DNA of 64,000 bases, from the NCBI GenBank assembly GCA_903825285.1, contig CAIJZY010000006.1, positions 1 to 64,000 of the forward strand. Reading direction: 5' to 3'. The position numbers were made by a program, and so were the translations under genes. Source of the DNA: an uncultured Opitutia bacterium (GTDB taxonomy: Bacteria; Verrucomicrobiota; Verrucomicrobiia; Opitutales; Opitutaceae). Of the stretch, positions 28,078-36,025 are shown one piece after another. The stretch's first letter is position 1. Every line of letters begins with the position of its first letter. Under the pieces are notes generated by a model. That model made no database searches. It saw nothing but the letters and a program-made list of their open reading frames with translations, and was not told the origin of the DNA.

Positions 28078-29663
28078 AAGTCCTCGTCGCCGACAAGATT
28101 TCCGCCAAGGGAGTGGCCTGCCTGCGCCAGCAGGCCGGCCTGACGGTGGTGGAGGCCTACGGCTCCACGCCGGCGCAGCTGCTGGAGCTGGTGAAGGACG
28201 TGCATGCGATCGCCGTGCGCTCGGAGAGCAAGATCACGGCCGAGGTCCTCGCCGCCGCCCCGCTGCTCAAGGTGGTCGGCCGCGCCGGCGTGGGCGTGGA
28301 CAACGTGGACGTCGAGGCGGCCACGGAGCGGGGCGTGATTGTGATGAACACGCCGACCGGCAACACCATCGCGACCGCCGAGCTGACCTTCACCCACATC
28401 CTGGCCGGCGCTCGCCCGCTGGCCCAGGCCGCGGCCTCGATGCGCGCGGGGCAGTGGGACCGCAAGAACCTCTCGGGCGGCGAGCTGTTCCGCAAGACCC
28501 TCGGCATCGTGGGACTCGGCCGCATCGGCTCCGAGGTGGCCAAGCGCGCGCAGGCGTTCGGCATGCGCGTCCTCGCCTACGACCCGTACCTCGCGCCCAG
28601 CCGGGCCAAGGCGATGCAGGTCGAGGCCGTGGCGCTGGACGAGCTGCTGGCCCAGGCGGACTACATCACGGTCCACATGCCGCTGACGGATGCGACGCAG
28701 TACCTCATCGACGAGGCGGCGCTCGCGAAGTGCAAACGGGGCGTCCGCCTGTTCAACTGTGCCCGCGGCGGGATCATCAAGGAGTCCGCCCTGATCGCGG
28801 CGCTCAAGTCCGGGCAGGTCGCCGGGGCCGGGCTCGACGTGTTTGAGACGGAGCCGCTGGCGAAGGACAGCGAGCTCCGGACGCTCCCCAACGTCGTCCT
28901 CACGCCGCACCTCGGCGCCTCGACGGCCGAGGCGCAGGACGCGGTCGGCCTGGAGATTGCCGAGCAGATCTGCGACGTCCTCGCGGGCGGTATCATCCGC
29001 AACGCCGTCAACATGCCCAGCATCGACGCCGCGGGGCTGAAGATCCTGGGACCCTACCTCGACCTCGGCGAGAAGCTCGGCACGCTGGTGCAGCAGGTCG
29101 CGCCGCCGCAGGTCGCGTCCCTGAGGATCACCTACTGGGGCAAGATGATCGACCTCGACGTCACCGCCGTCACCCGCTCGATCCAGCGCGGCTGGCTGCG
29201 CCGCATCAGCGGTGACTCCGTCAATTTCGTCAACGCGCCGCTCATGCTCCAGCGCCTGGGCGTGAAGCTCGACGTGGTGAAGTCCACCGACGACACCGAC
29301 TACACCGAGCTGATCGCGGTGGAGGCGGTGGCGGGCGACGGCTCGGTGCACTCCGCCCGGGGCACGCTCCTGGGCAAGACGGCGCGGCCACGGCTGGTCG
29401 AGCTCAACGGCCGCGAGGTCGAGGCCGAGGCGCACGGCAAGCTGCTGATCATCGAGAACCACGACGAGCCCGGCATGATCGGCTACGTCGGCACCCTGCT
29501 GGGCAAGGACAAGGTCAACATCGCGAACATGTCCCTGAGCCGCCAGCGGCCGGGCGAGACGGCGCTGATGGTGATCAACCTCGACAGCGAGCCGAGCGCG
29601 GCGGCCCGCAAGGAATTGAAGTCGCACCCCGCGATCAAACTGGCGAAGTTCGCCCAGCTCTAG
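28074..29663 (+). CDS. serA: D-3-phosphoglycerate dehydrogenase
   Basis: The 529-residue enzyme makes 3-phosphohydroxypyruvate, the first step of serine synthesis. The NAD site is LGIVGLGRIGSEVAKRAQAFG, with the substrate/catalytic residues R (CARGGIIKE), E (DVFETEPL) and H (VLTPHLGAST). It is the long form, with an intervening ASB domain (about 320-450) and a C-terminal ACT domain (IIENHDEPGMIGYVGTLLG), so serine feedback is likely. First gene of serA-plsY-hom-lysC. A 6-codon leader frame overlaps its start. Confidence 0.95.
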   Translation: MKVLVADKISAKGVACLRQQAGLTVVEAYGSTPAQLLELVKDVHAIAVRSESKITAEVLAAAPLLKVVGRAGVGVDNVDVEAATERGVIVMNTPTGNTIATAELTFTHILAGARPLAQAAASMRAGQWDRKNLSGGELFRKTLGIVGLGRIGSEVAKRAQAFGMRVLAYDPYLAPSRAKAMQVEAVALDELLAQADYITVHMPLTDATQYLIDEAALAKCKRGVRLFNCARGGIIKESALIAALKSGQVAGAGLDVFETEPLAKDSELRTLPNVVLTPHLGASTAEAQDAVGLEIAEQICDVLAGGIIRNAVNMPSIDAAGLKILGPYLDLGEKLGTLVQQVAPPQVASLRITYWGKMIDLDVTAVTRSIQRGWLRRISGDSVNFVNAPLMLQRLGVKLDVVKSTDDTDYTELIAVEAVAGDGSVHSARGTLLGKTARPRLVELNGREVEAEAHGKLLIIENHDEPGMIGYVGTLLGKDKVNIANMSLSRQRPGETALMVINLDSEPSAAARKELKSHPAIKLAKFAQL

Positions 29664-29669
29664 CCCCGC

Positions 29670-30278
29670 ATGCTCCTCTCCCTCCTTCTCGCCGGCGTGG
29701 TTGGATACCTCCTGGGCTCGCTGCCCTTCGGGTACCTCGTGGCGCGGGCCAAGGGCGTGAACATCTTCGAGGTGGGCAGCCGGAGCTCCGGCGCGACCAA
29801 TGTCCGCCGCGTGCTCGGCAACGGCCCGGGCTTCCTCGTGCTGTTCCTCGACGCGGCCAAGGGCGCGGCGGCGGCCTCCCCGAGCCTCTTCCATGCCGAC
29901 TGGCAGGTGGTCGGGCTGGTCGGGTTGCTGGGCGCGCTGGTGGGCCATGCGTTCTCGTGCTTCACCGGGTTCCGCGGCGGCAAGAGCGTGGCCACGGCCG
30001 CGGGCGGCTTCCTGGTGCTCTTCCCGATAGGCGTCCTCGCGGCCGCGGTGGTCTGGGGCCTGACTGTGGCCGCCACGCGCTATGTTTCGCTGGCCTCGAT
30101 GTTGGCGGCGGTGGGTCTGACCGTCACGGCCGCGGTGCTCCGCGTGCCTCTGGTCCTCCTGCTTTCCTCCGCCGCCGTGACGGTCTTTGTCATCGTCCGT
30201 CACCGCGCCAACATCTCCCGGCTGCTCGCGGGCACCGAGAGCAAGATCGGCCAGAAGCCGGCGCACCCCTCGCCATGA
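29670..30278 (+). CDS. plsY: glycerol-3-phosphate acyltransferase (acyl-phosphate type)
   Basis: A 202-residue integral membrane enzyme that acylates glycerol 3-phosphate from acyl-phosphate, first step of phospholipid synthesis. The three short loop motifs are visible: GSLPFGYLVA, SRSSGATNVRRVLG and GFRGGKSVATA. About five membrane helices are predicted. It begins six bases after serA and overlaps hom by four. Placement in an amino-acid operon is unusual but is simple co-transcription. Confidence 0.93.
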   Translation: MLLSLLLAGVVGYLLGSLPFGYLVARAKGVNIFEVGSRSSGATNVRRVLGNGPGFLVLFLDAAKGAAAASPSLFHADWQVVGLVGLLGALVGHAFSCFTGFRGGKSVATAAGGFLVLFPIGVLAAAVVWGLTVAATRYVSLASMLAAVGLTVTAAVLRVPLVLLLSSAAVTVFVIVRHRANISRLLAGTESKIGQKPAHPSP

Positions 30279-31606
30279 GCCCCGTCACGGTCATCCGCAT
30301 CGGCGTCTGCGGCCTCGGCACGGTGGGGCAGGGAGTGTGGAAGCATCTCTCGCGCGTCCGGCCCGAGCTGGAGGCCCGGCTGGGCGTGAAGCTCGAGCTC
30401 ACGCGCGCCTCGGTGCGCGACCTGCGCAAGCGCCGGGGCGTGAAGGTGCCGGCGTCGAAGCTCACGACCGACCCGCTGGAGGTGGCCACCGACCCGAACA
30501 TCGACATCGTCTGCGAGCTGATTGGCGGCACCACGCTGGCGCGCGACATCACGCTGGCCGCGCTGGCCTGCGGCAAGGTCGTGGTCTCGGCCAACAAGGC
30601 CCTGATCTGCGCCCATGGCGCGGAGCTCTTCGCCACCGCCCGCCGCCACGGCGGCCACTTCCTCTTCGAGGCCAGCGTCGCCGGCGGCATCCCGATCATC
30701 AAGGCCCTGCGCGAGGGCCTGGTCGCGAACCGCTTCCCGCTGATCTACGGCATCCTCAACGGCACCTGCAATTACATCCTCACCCAGATGGAGGAGCAGG
30801 ACGCCCCCTACACGTCCGTCCTGGGCGAGGCCAAGCGGCTGGGCTACGCCGAGGCCGACGAGTCGCTCGACGTCCAGGGCTGGGATACCGCGCACAAGGC
30901 CGCCGTGCTGGCGTACCTCGCGCACCACACCTGGGTGAAGCCGGAGCAGATGATCGTCGAGGGCATCGACCGGATCACGCCCGACGACTTCAAGCACGCC
31001 TCCGCGCTCGGCTACGGCATCAAGCTGCTGGCGGTGATCGCGCGCGACTTTGCGACCGACGAGCTCAGCGTGCGCGTGCACCCGACGCTGCTGCCCGAGA
31101 GCCACGTCGTCGCGAAGGTCAGCGGCGTCTTCAACGCCGTCTCGGTCCGCGGCGACGTGGCCGGCACGACCCTCTACATCGGCCGCGGCGCGGGGCAGGA
31201 TGCCACGGCCAGCGCGGTGATCAGCGACCTGGTGGATGCCGTCTCGCTCCTCAAGAACGACCGGCGCGCGTTCATCACCGCCCGCCGGTCCAGCCGGCCG
31301 GAGTCGGCGGCCCGGCCCTGCCGGCTGGCGCCTCCCGAGCACATCCGCTGCCGGTACTACCTGCGCATGACGGTGAGCGACGAGCCGGGCGTGCTCGCCC
31401 AGATCGCGGCCGTCATGGCGGCCCGGCGCGTCAGCATCGCCAGCGTCATCCAGAGCGCCCAGGAGCCCGCCGGCGCGGCCTCGCTGGTGCTCACCACCCA
31501 CTGGAGCGACGAGCACGCGCTCCGCGGCACGCTCGCGAAGCTGACCCGCCTCCCGTGCGTGCTGGAGCCGCCGCTGCTCCTCCGGATCGGCGACTTCGCC
31601 GACTGA
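30275..31606 (+). CDS. hom: homoserine dehydrogenase
   Basis: The 443-residue NAD(P)-dependent enzyme makes homoserine from aspartate semialdehyde. The Rossmann motif is GVCGLGTVGQGV; the catalytic Lys region is VVVSANKALI and GGIPIIKALREGL; NGTCNYILTQME is the family signature. A C-terminal ACT domain (about 355-435, MTVSDEPGVLAQIAAVM) probably senses threonine. The start at 30275 overlaps the plsY stop (ATGA). Next in operon is lysC. Confidence 0.95.
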   Translation: MSPVTVIRIGVCGLGTVGQGVWKHLSRVRPELEARLGVKLELTRASVRDLRKRRGVKVPASKLTTDPLEVATDPNIDIVCELIGGTTLARDITLAALACGKVVVSANKALICAHGAELFATARRHGGHFLFEASVAGGIPIIKALREGLVANRFPLIYGILNGTCNYILTQMEEQDAPYTSVLGEAKRLGYAEADESLDVQGWDTAHKAAVLAYLAHHTWVKPEQMIVEGIDRITPDDFKHASALGYGIKLLAVIARDFATDELSVRVHPTLLPESHVVAKVSGVFNAVSVRGDVAGTTLYIGRGAGQDATASAVISDLVDAVSLLKNDRRAFITARRSSRPESAARPCRLAPPEHIRCRYYLRMTVSDEPGVLAQIAAVMAARRVSIASVIQSAQEPAGAASLVLTTHWSDEHALRGTLAKLTRLPCVLEPPLLLRIGDFAD

Positions 31607-31617
31607 CCCTCTCGACC

Positions 31618-32835
31618 ATGCCACGCATCGTCCAAAAATATGGCGGCACCTCGGTGGGTGACGTCGAACGCATCAAGAAGGTCGCCGAGCGGATCAAGGC
31701 CTCGCGCGACGAGGGCCACGAGCTCGTCGTCGTGGTCTCCGCCCGCTCCGGCGTCACCAACGAGCTGATCGCCCGGGCCAAGGCGGTGTGCGAGTTCCCG
31801 AGCGAGCGCGAGCTCGACATGCTCCTCGCCACCGGGGAGCAGGAGACGATCGCGCTGACCGCGATGGCGCTGCACGGCATCGGCGTCGCCGCCGTGAGCT
31901 ACACCGGCGCGCAGGCCGGCATCTTCACCGACAAGGTCCACACCAAGGCCAAGATCAAGACGATCAACGCCCAGCCGGTGATCAAGGACCTCAAGGCCGG
32001 CAAGGTCGTCATCGTCGCGGGCTTCCAGGGCATCAACGAGGAGGGCCACATCACCACCCTCGGCCGCGGCGGCTCCGACCTCACCGCGATCGCGCTCGCC
32101 GCCGCCATCAAGGCCGACAAGTGCGAGATCTACACCGACGTCGACGGCGTCTACACCGCCGACCCGCGCGTGGTGAAGACGGCGCACAAGCTCGACGAGA
32201 TCTCCTACGACGAGATGCTCGAGCTCGCCTCCTCGGGCAGCAAGGTCATGCAGACCCGCTCCGTCGAGTTCGCGAAGAAGTACAACGTCGTGTTCGAGGT
32301 CCGCTCCTCCTTTAACCACAACCCAGGAACCATCGTGAAAGAAGAAGTCGCCTACATGGAGAAGGTCGTCGTCCGCGGCGTTGCCGTCGACAAGGACCAG
32401 GCCAAGATCATCGTCAGCAACATCCGCGACAAACCCGGCTCCGCCGCCCGCGTGTTCCGCTCGCTGGCGGACGCCAACGTGAACGTCGACATGATCGTCC
32501 AGAACGTCGGCCGCCAGGGCGTGGCGAACCTCACCTTCACGGTGCCCCAGACCGAGACTTCCCGCGCGGTCCGCGCCCTCGAGCCGGTGCTCGAGGCAAT
32601 CGGCGGCGGCCAGGTGTCGGTGCACGAGCACATCGCGAAGCTCTCCGTCGTCGGCGTCGGCATGAAGACCCACTCCGGCGTCGCCGCCACGCTGTTCCAG
32701 GCGCTGGCCGACTCGGGCATCAACATCGAGCTGATCAGCACGTCCGAGATCAAGATCTCCATCGTCCTCGACCTTGACCGCGCCGACGAGGCCGCCCGCG
32801 TCGCGCACGCGGCGTTCAACCTCGACAAGGTCTGA
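31618..32835 (+). CDS. lysC: aspartokinase
   Basis: The 405-residue kinase phosphorylates aspartate at the head of the Lys/Thr/Met pathway. KYGGTSVGD opens the protein, GRGGSDLTAIALA and EIYTDVDGVYTADPR follow, and the C-terminal regulatory half holds two ACT domains (about 265-405). The size is that of monofunctional alpha-type subunits; an internal start for a beta subunit is plausible around the ACT boundary but not shown. It is 11 bases after hom. No lysine riboswitch is visible upstream. Confidence 0.95.
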   Translation: MPRIVQKYGGTSVGDVERIKKVAERIKASRDEGHELVVVVSARSGVTNELIARAKAVCEFPSERELDMLLATGEQETIALTAMALHGIGVAAVSYTGAQAGIFTDKVHTKAKIKTINAQPVIKDLKAGKVVIVAGFQGINEEGHITTLGRGGSDLTAIALAAAIKADKCEIYTDVDGVYTADPRVVKTAHKLDEISYDEMLELASSGSKVMQTRSVEFAKKYNVVFEVRSSFNHNPGTIVKEEVAYMEKVVVRGVAVDKDQAKIIVSNIRDKPGSAARVFRSLADANVNVDMIVQNVGRQGVANLTFTVPQTETSRAVRALEPVLEAIGGGQVSVHEHIAKLSVVGVGMKTHSGVAATLFQALADSGINIELISTSEIKISIVLDLDRADEAARVAHAAFNLDKV

Positions 32836-32849
32836 GCGCGGCCGCGTTT

Positions 32850-33326
32850 AGAGGTCAGAGCTCAGATGCCAGAGGTCAGCCAGCCACCGCGCCGTCCGCC
32901 CACGGCAATTCGTCACTTCACCGAGTTGATCGTCTGGCAGAAATCCCATCGCGTGGCGCTGGAAGTCTTTCGGCTCCCCAAAGCCTTTCCGCCGGAGGAG
33001 CGATATGCCCTCACCGATCAGGTCCGCCGCTCCTCGCGCGCGATCGGCGCCAAGATTGCCGAGGCCTGGGGCAAGCGTCGCTATGAGGCCGCGTTTGTGG
33101 CCAAGCTGGTGGATGCGGATGCCGAGGCCCACGAGACCGAGCACTGGCTGATCAACGCGTGTGCCCATGGCTACTGCACGGAGGCGCAGGTGGCGGTCAT
33201 TCGTGCACTTCTGCTCGAAGTGGGCCGAATGCTGGGCAGCATGATGAACGCACCCGCCACCTTCCTCACCAAGCGCCCAGTTTAAGTATGCAGGTCCTGA
33301 CCTCTGATCTCTAGCCTCTGACATCT
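32850..33326. repeat. inverted heptad-word array D enclosing a four-helix-bundle gene
   Basis: The left arm is four heptads in register: AGAGGTC (32850), AGAGCTC (32857), AGATGCC (32864) and AGAGGTC (32871). The right arm is CCTGACC (33296), TCTGATC (33303), TCTAGCC (33310) and TCTGACA (33317), plus TCT at 33324. The two arms mirror each other and enclose the 139-residue gene. The gene's ATG (32866) is inside the third left-arm word, and the thrC ATG (33327) abuts the right arm. Confidence 0.85.
32866..33285 (+). CDS. four-helix-bundle protein (23S rRNA intervening-sequence protein family)
   Basis: A 139-residue protein of the PF05635/TIGR02436 type. The family pattern is IVWQKSHRVALEVFRL near residue 24, then DQVRRSSRAIGAKIAEAWGKRR and a final helix with LLLEVGRMLGSM. 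Relatives were first noted as intervening sequences in 23S rRNA genes of Leptospira and include Avd, the accessory protein of diversity-generating retroelements; they form helical bundles that bind nucleic acids. The first residues (MPEVSQ) are encoded by arm words of array D. It interrupts the lysC-thrC pair, as an insertion would. Its function, and any role in moving the arrays, is inference. Confidence 0.85.
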   Translation: MPEVSQPPRRPPTAIRHFTELIVWQKSHRVALEVFRLPKAFPPEERYALTDQVRRSSRAIGAKIAEAWGKRRYEAAFVAKLVDADAEAHETEHWLINACAHGYCTEAQVAVIRALLLEVGRMLGSMMNAPATFLTKRPV

Positions 33327-34685
33327 ATGAAGTTCATCTCCACCCGCGGCCAGACCCCGCCGCTCGGCTTCCGCGATGCCGTGGCGACGGGCCTGGCGCC
33401 CGATGGCGGGCTGTTCCTGCCCGAGACGCTGCCGGACCTCTCCGGCCGGCTGGCGGGGTGGGCCGGGCTGGGCTACGCGGACCTCTGCTTTGAGTTCATG
33501 CGGGTCTTCGCGACCGATCTCCCGGCGGCGACCCTGCGCCCGCTCGTGGACCAGTCGTACCGCGGCTTCGAGGACCCGGCCATCGCGCCGCTGCGCCCGC
33601 TGGCGCCCGGCCTGCAGGTGCTGGAGCTGTTCCACGGCCCCACGCTCGCGTTCAAGGACTTTGCCCTCCAGCTCCTCGGCCAGCTGTACGGCCAGCAGTG
33701 CCGCGACCGCGGCGAGACCATCAATGTCCTCGGCGCCACCTCCGGCGACACCGGCGCGGCCGCGATCCACGGCCTGCTGGGCCGGCCGGGCACCGCGATC
33801 TTCATCCTCTATCCCGACGGCCGCGTGTCGCCGCTGCAGGAGCGGCAGATGGCGTGCACGGGGGCGGACAACGTCTATGCGCTGGCGGTCGAAGGCACCT
33901 TTGATGACGCCCAGGCGGCGCTGAAGGAGGTCTTCGGCGACCAGGCCTTCCGCACCGCCCACCGGCTCTCGGCGGTCAACTCGATCAACCTCGCGCGCGT
34001 CCTGGCCCAGTGCGTGTACTACCTTTACGCCTGGCTGCGGTTGCCGGCGGCGGAGCGGGCGGACGTCGAGTTCGTGGTGCCCACCGGCAACTTTGGCAAT
34101 GTGCTCGCCGGGTGGCTGCTCCAGCAGATGGGCGTGCCGATCGGCGGCTTCCGGATCGCCACCAACCAGAACGACATCCTCTACCGGCTGTTCACCACCG
34201 GAGAGTATCGCGTGGCGGACGTGAAGCCGAGCCTGGCGCCCTCGATGGACATCCAGGTCGCGTCGAACTTCGAGCGCTTCCTCTATTACCGCGTCGGCCG
34301 CGACCCGGCCCGGGTGCGGGCGGTCATGGAACAGTTCCGGGCCACGGGCGCCTGCCGTTTTTCCGACTGGGATCATGCCGGCTTCACGGCGTCGCGCTGC
34401 GACGACGCGGAGATCCCCGGCATCATCCGCCGCGTGCATCGGGATTATGGCTACGTGACGGACCCGCACACGGCGTGCGCCTTCAAGGACCTGACGCCAG
34501 GTCGATCGCGTGTGGTGCTGGCGACGGCGAGCCCGGCGAAGTTTCCCGAGACGATTCGCGCGGCGATCGGGATTGAGCCGACGCATCCCGCGCTCGAGGC
34601 GCTCAAGTCGCGTCCCGTGGTGAAGCACCGGCTGCGCGCCGCGAAGGGCCCGATCCAGGATTTCATCGCGGCCCACGCAGTGTGA
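33327..34685 (+). CDS. thrC: threonine synthase
   Basis: The 452-residue PLP enzyme converts O-phosphohomoserine to threonine. The PLP Lys is K110 in HGPTLAFKDFALQLLG; the phosphate loop is GATSGDTGAAA; FVVPTGNFGN and the C-terminal PHTACAF match the long (fungal/proteobacterial) class. It is preceded immediately by the right arm of array D, so any ribosome site must lie in the arm (none is obvious). thrB is not in the window. Confidence 0.94.
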   Translation: MKFISTRGQTPPLGFRDAVATGLAPDGGLFLPETLPDLSGRLAGWAGLGYADLCFEFMRVFATDLPAATLRPLVDQSYRGFEDPAIAPLRPLAPGLQVLELFHGPTLAFKDFALQLLGQLYGQQCRDRGETINVLGATSGDTGAAAIHGLLGRPGTAIFILYPDGRVSPLQERQMACTGADNVYALAVEGTFDDAQAALKEVFGDQAFRTAHRLSAVNSINLARVLAQCVYYLYAWLRLPAAERADVEFVVPTGNFGNVLAGWLLQQMGVPIGGFRIATNQNDILYRLFTTGEYRVADVKPSLAPSMDIQVASNFERFLYYRVGRDPARVRAVMEQFRATGACRFSDWDHAGFTASRCDDAEIPGIIRRVHRDYGYVTDPHTACAFKDLTPGRSRVVLATASPAKFPETIRAAIGIEPTHPALEALKSRPVVKHRLRAAKGPIQDFIAAHAV

Positions 34686-34706
34686 CGGGGCGGGGCCTGT
34701 TGTTAG

Positions 34707-34796
34707 TTTAAGGTTGAAAGTTGAAAGCGGCGGACCTGCGGCCGCACCACGGTTTGGGTTCCGCGTCTTTCAACCTTCAACCCTCAACTTTCAACC
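34707..34796. repeat. inverted heptad-word array E downstream of thrC
   Basis: The left arm is TTTAAGG, TTGAAAG (34714) and TTGAAAG (34721). The right arm is CTTTCAA (34767), CCTTCAA, CCCTCAA and CTTTCAA (34788) in register. An outer GACGGGGC/GGCCCCGTC pair flanks them (34684 and 34801). It shares its word with array A at 11 kb. Confidence 0.75.
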
Positions 34797-34873
34797 GCCC
34801 GGCCCCGTCGCGGGGTCGGGCCACAGGTGAAGTTACGACGCTAATTTTTCGGAGTTTGCACTCGCCCAGCGGA

Positions 34874-36019
34874 GTGGCCGCCAGCATCGTACCGGCCATC
34901 GTGCCCTTCCGACTTCCCTCCTCCCGGATTAATTGGACCAACAGCGCCTTCCTCATGGGGACGGCGTTTTTGACCTGCACTGCGGTCCCGTACTACCTCT
35001 GGCGCTTCGGCGTGGATTGGTTCCAGGTAAGCATGTTCCTGGGCTTCTTCATCGCCACGGGCCTCAGCATCACGCTGGGCTACCACCGCCTGTTCGCGCA
35101 CAAGGCCTTCGAGGCCCGCTCGCCGGTGCGGCTGCTGACGCTGCTGTTCGGCGCGGCCGCCTTTGAAAACAGCGTGATGGCGTGGGTGTCCGACCACCGC
35201 CGGCACCACAAGCACGTGGACAGCGACAACGATCCCTACGACATCTCCAAGGGTTTCTGGCACGCGCACATCGGCTGGATCCTGTTCCGCCTCGAGCCCG
35301 AGCCGCCGTGGGACAACATCACCGACCTGCGCCGCGACCGCCTCGTGGTGCTGCAGGAGCAGTATTACGTCCTCATCGCCGTGACGGTTGGCTTCGTGGT
35401 GCCGATGATCCTGGGCTACCTGCATGCCGGGTGGCTCGGCGCGCTCGGCGGCCTCCTGCTGGCGGGCGTGGCCCGGGTGGTCGCGGTCCAGCACATGACC
35501 TTTTTCATCAACTCGCTCTGCCACACCCTCGGCCGGCAGCCCTATTCCGACCGCTGCAGCGCCCGCGACAGCGCGCTGATGGCGATCTTCACGTTCGGCG
35601 AGGGCTACCATAATTATCACCACGAGTTCCAGCACGACTACCGCAACGGCGTGAAGTGGTGGCAGTGGGACCCGACGAAGTGGACGATCTGGACGCTCGC
35701 GAAGCTCGGGCTCGCCAGCGATCTCCGCCGGGTGACCGAGGAGAAGGTCCTCCTGTTCCAGCTGGTGGAGGTCCGCCGCCGCCTCGAGGAACGCCTGGCC
35801 TGCCAGGTGTCGCCCCTTTCCACCCGCACCCGCCAGTTGCTCCAGGACTCGCGCACCAAGCTCCACCAGCTGGGCGACCGCTGGACAGTGCTGAAGGCCG
35901 AGTACGCGGAGAAAACCGACGTGCAGATCGTGCATGCCCGGGCCGCCCTGGCGGAGATCCGCGCGGAGATCCGGCTGGCGTTCGAGCTGCTGGACCAGGC
36001 GAGCGCGATGCCCGCCTGA
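34874..36019 (+). CDS. membrane fatty-acid desaturase (delta-9 acyl-CoA type)
   Basis: About 381 residues. The di-iron histidine boxes are HRLFAH (residues 71-76), HRRHH (108-112) and HNYHH (about 244-248), in the spacing of stearoyl-CoA desaturases; four hydrophobic helices surround them. The C-terminal third is a long helical extension (about 290-381) rich in Leu, Glu and Arg, beyond the usual enzyme. The start is uncertain: no ATG precedes the first helix, and GTG at 34874 or 34901 or a TTG at 34856 are candidates, close to array E. It should introduce a double bond in membrane lipids. Convergent with cls, six bases apart. Confidence 0.88.
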   Translation: MAASIVPAIVPFRLPSSRINWTNSAFLMGTAFLTCTAVPYYLWRFGVDWFQVSMFLGFFIATGLSITLGYHRLFAHKAFEARSPVRLLTLLFGAAAFENSVMAWVSDHRRHHKHVDSDNDPYDISKGFWHAHIGWILFRLEPEPPWDNITDLRRDRLVVLQEQYYVLIAVTVGFVVPMILGYLHAGWLGALGGLLLAGVARVVAVQHMTFFINSLCHTLGRQPYSDRCSARDSALMAIFTFGEGYHNYHHEFQHDYRNGVKWWQWDPTKWTIWTLAKLGLASDLRRVTEEKVLLFQLVEVRRRLEERLACQVSPLSTRTRQLLQDSRTKLHQLGDRWTVLKAEYAEKTDVQIVHARAALAEIRAEIRLAFELLDQASAMPA

Positions 36020-36025
36020 GCCGGA

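Noticed and set aside
27795-30266. A very long open frame on the minus strand across serA and plsY (over 800 codons)
   Set aside because: It is antisense to two genes with clear family motifs and is low in recognisable domains; long antisense frames are expected in G+C-rich DNA.
31607-31617. Lysine or threonine riboswitch/attenuator ahead of lysC or thrC
   Set aside because: The lysC spacer is 11 bases and the thrC spacer is the array arm; no room or structure for a riboswitch.
30187-32835. Long upstream extension of the lysC frame over hom
   Set aside because: Only the last 405 codons carry aspartokinase motifs; the rest is out of frame with hom.
32850-33326. Insertion sequence between lysC and thrC
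   Set aside because: No transposase and no target-site duplication are visible; the inserted gene is a PF05635-type protein and the arms are word arrays.
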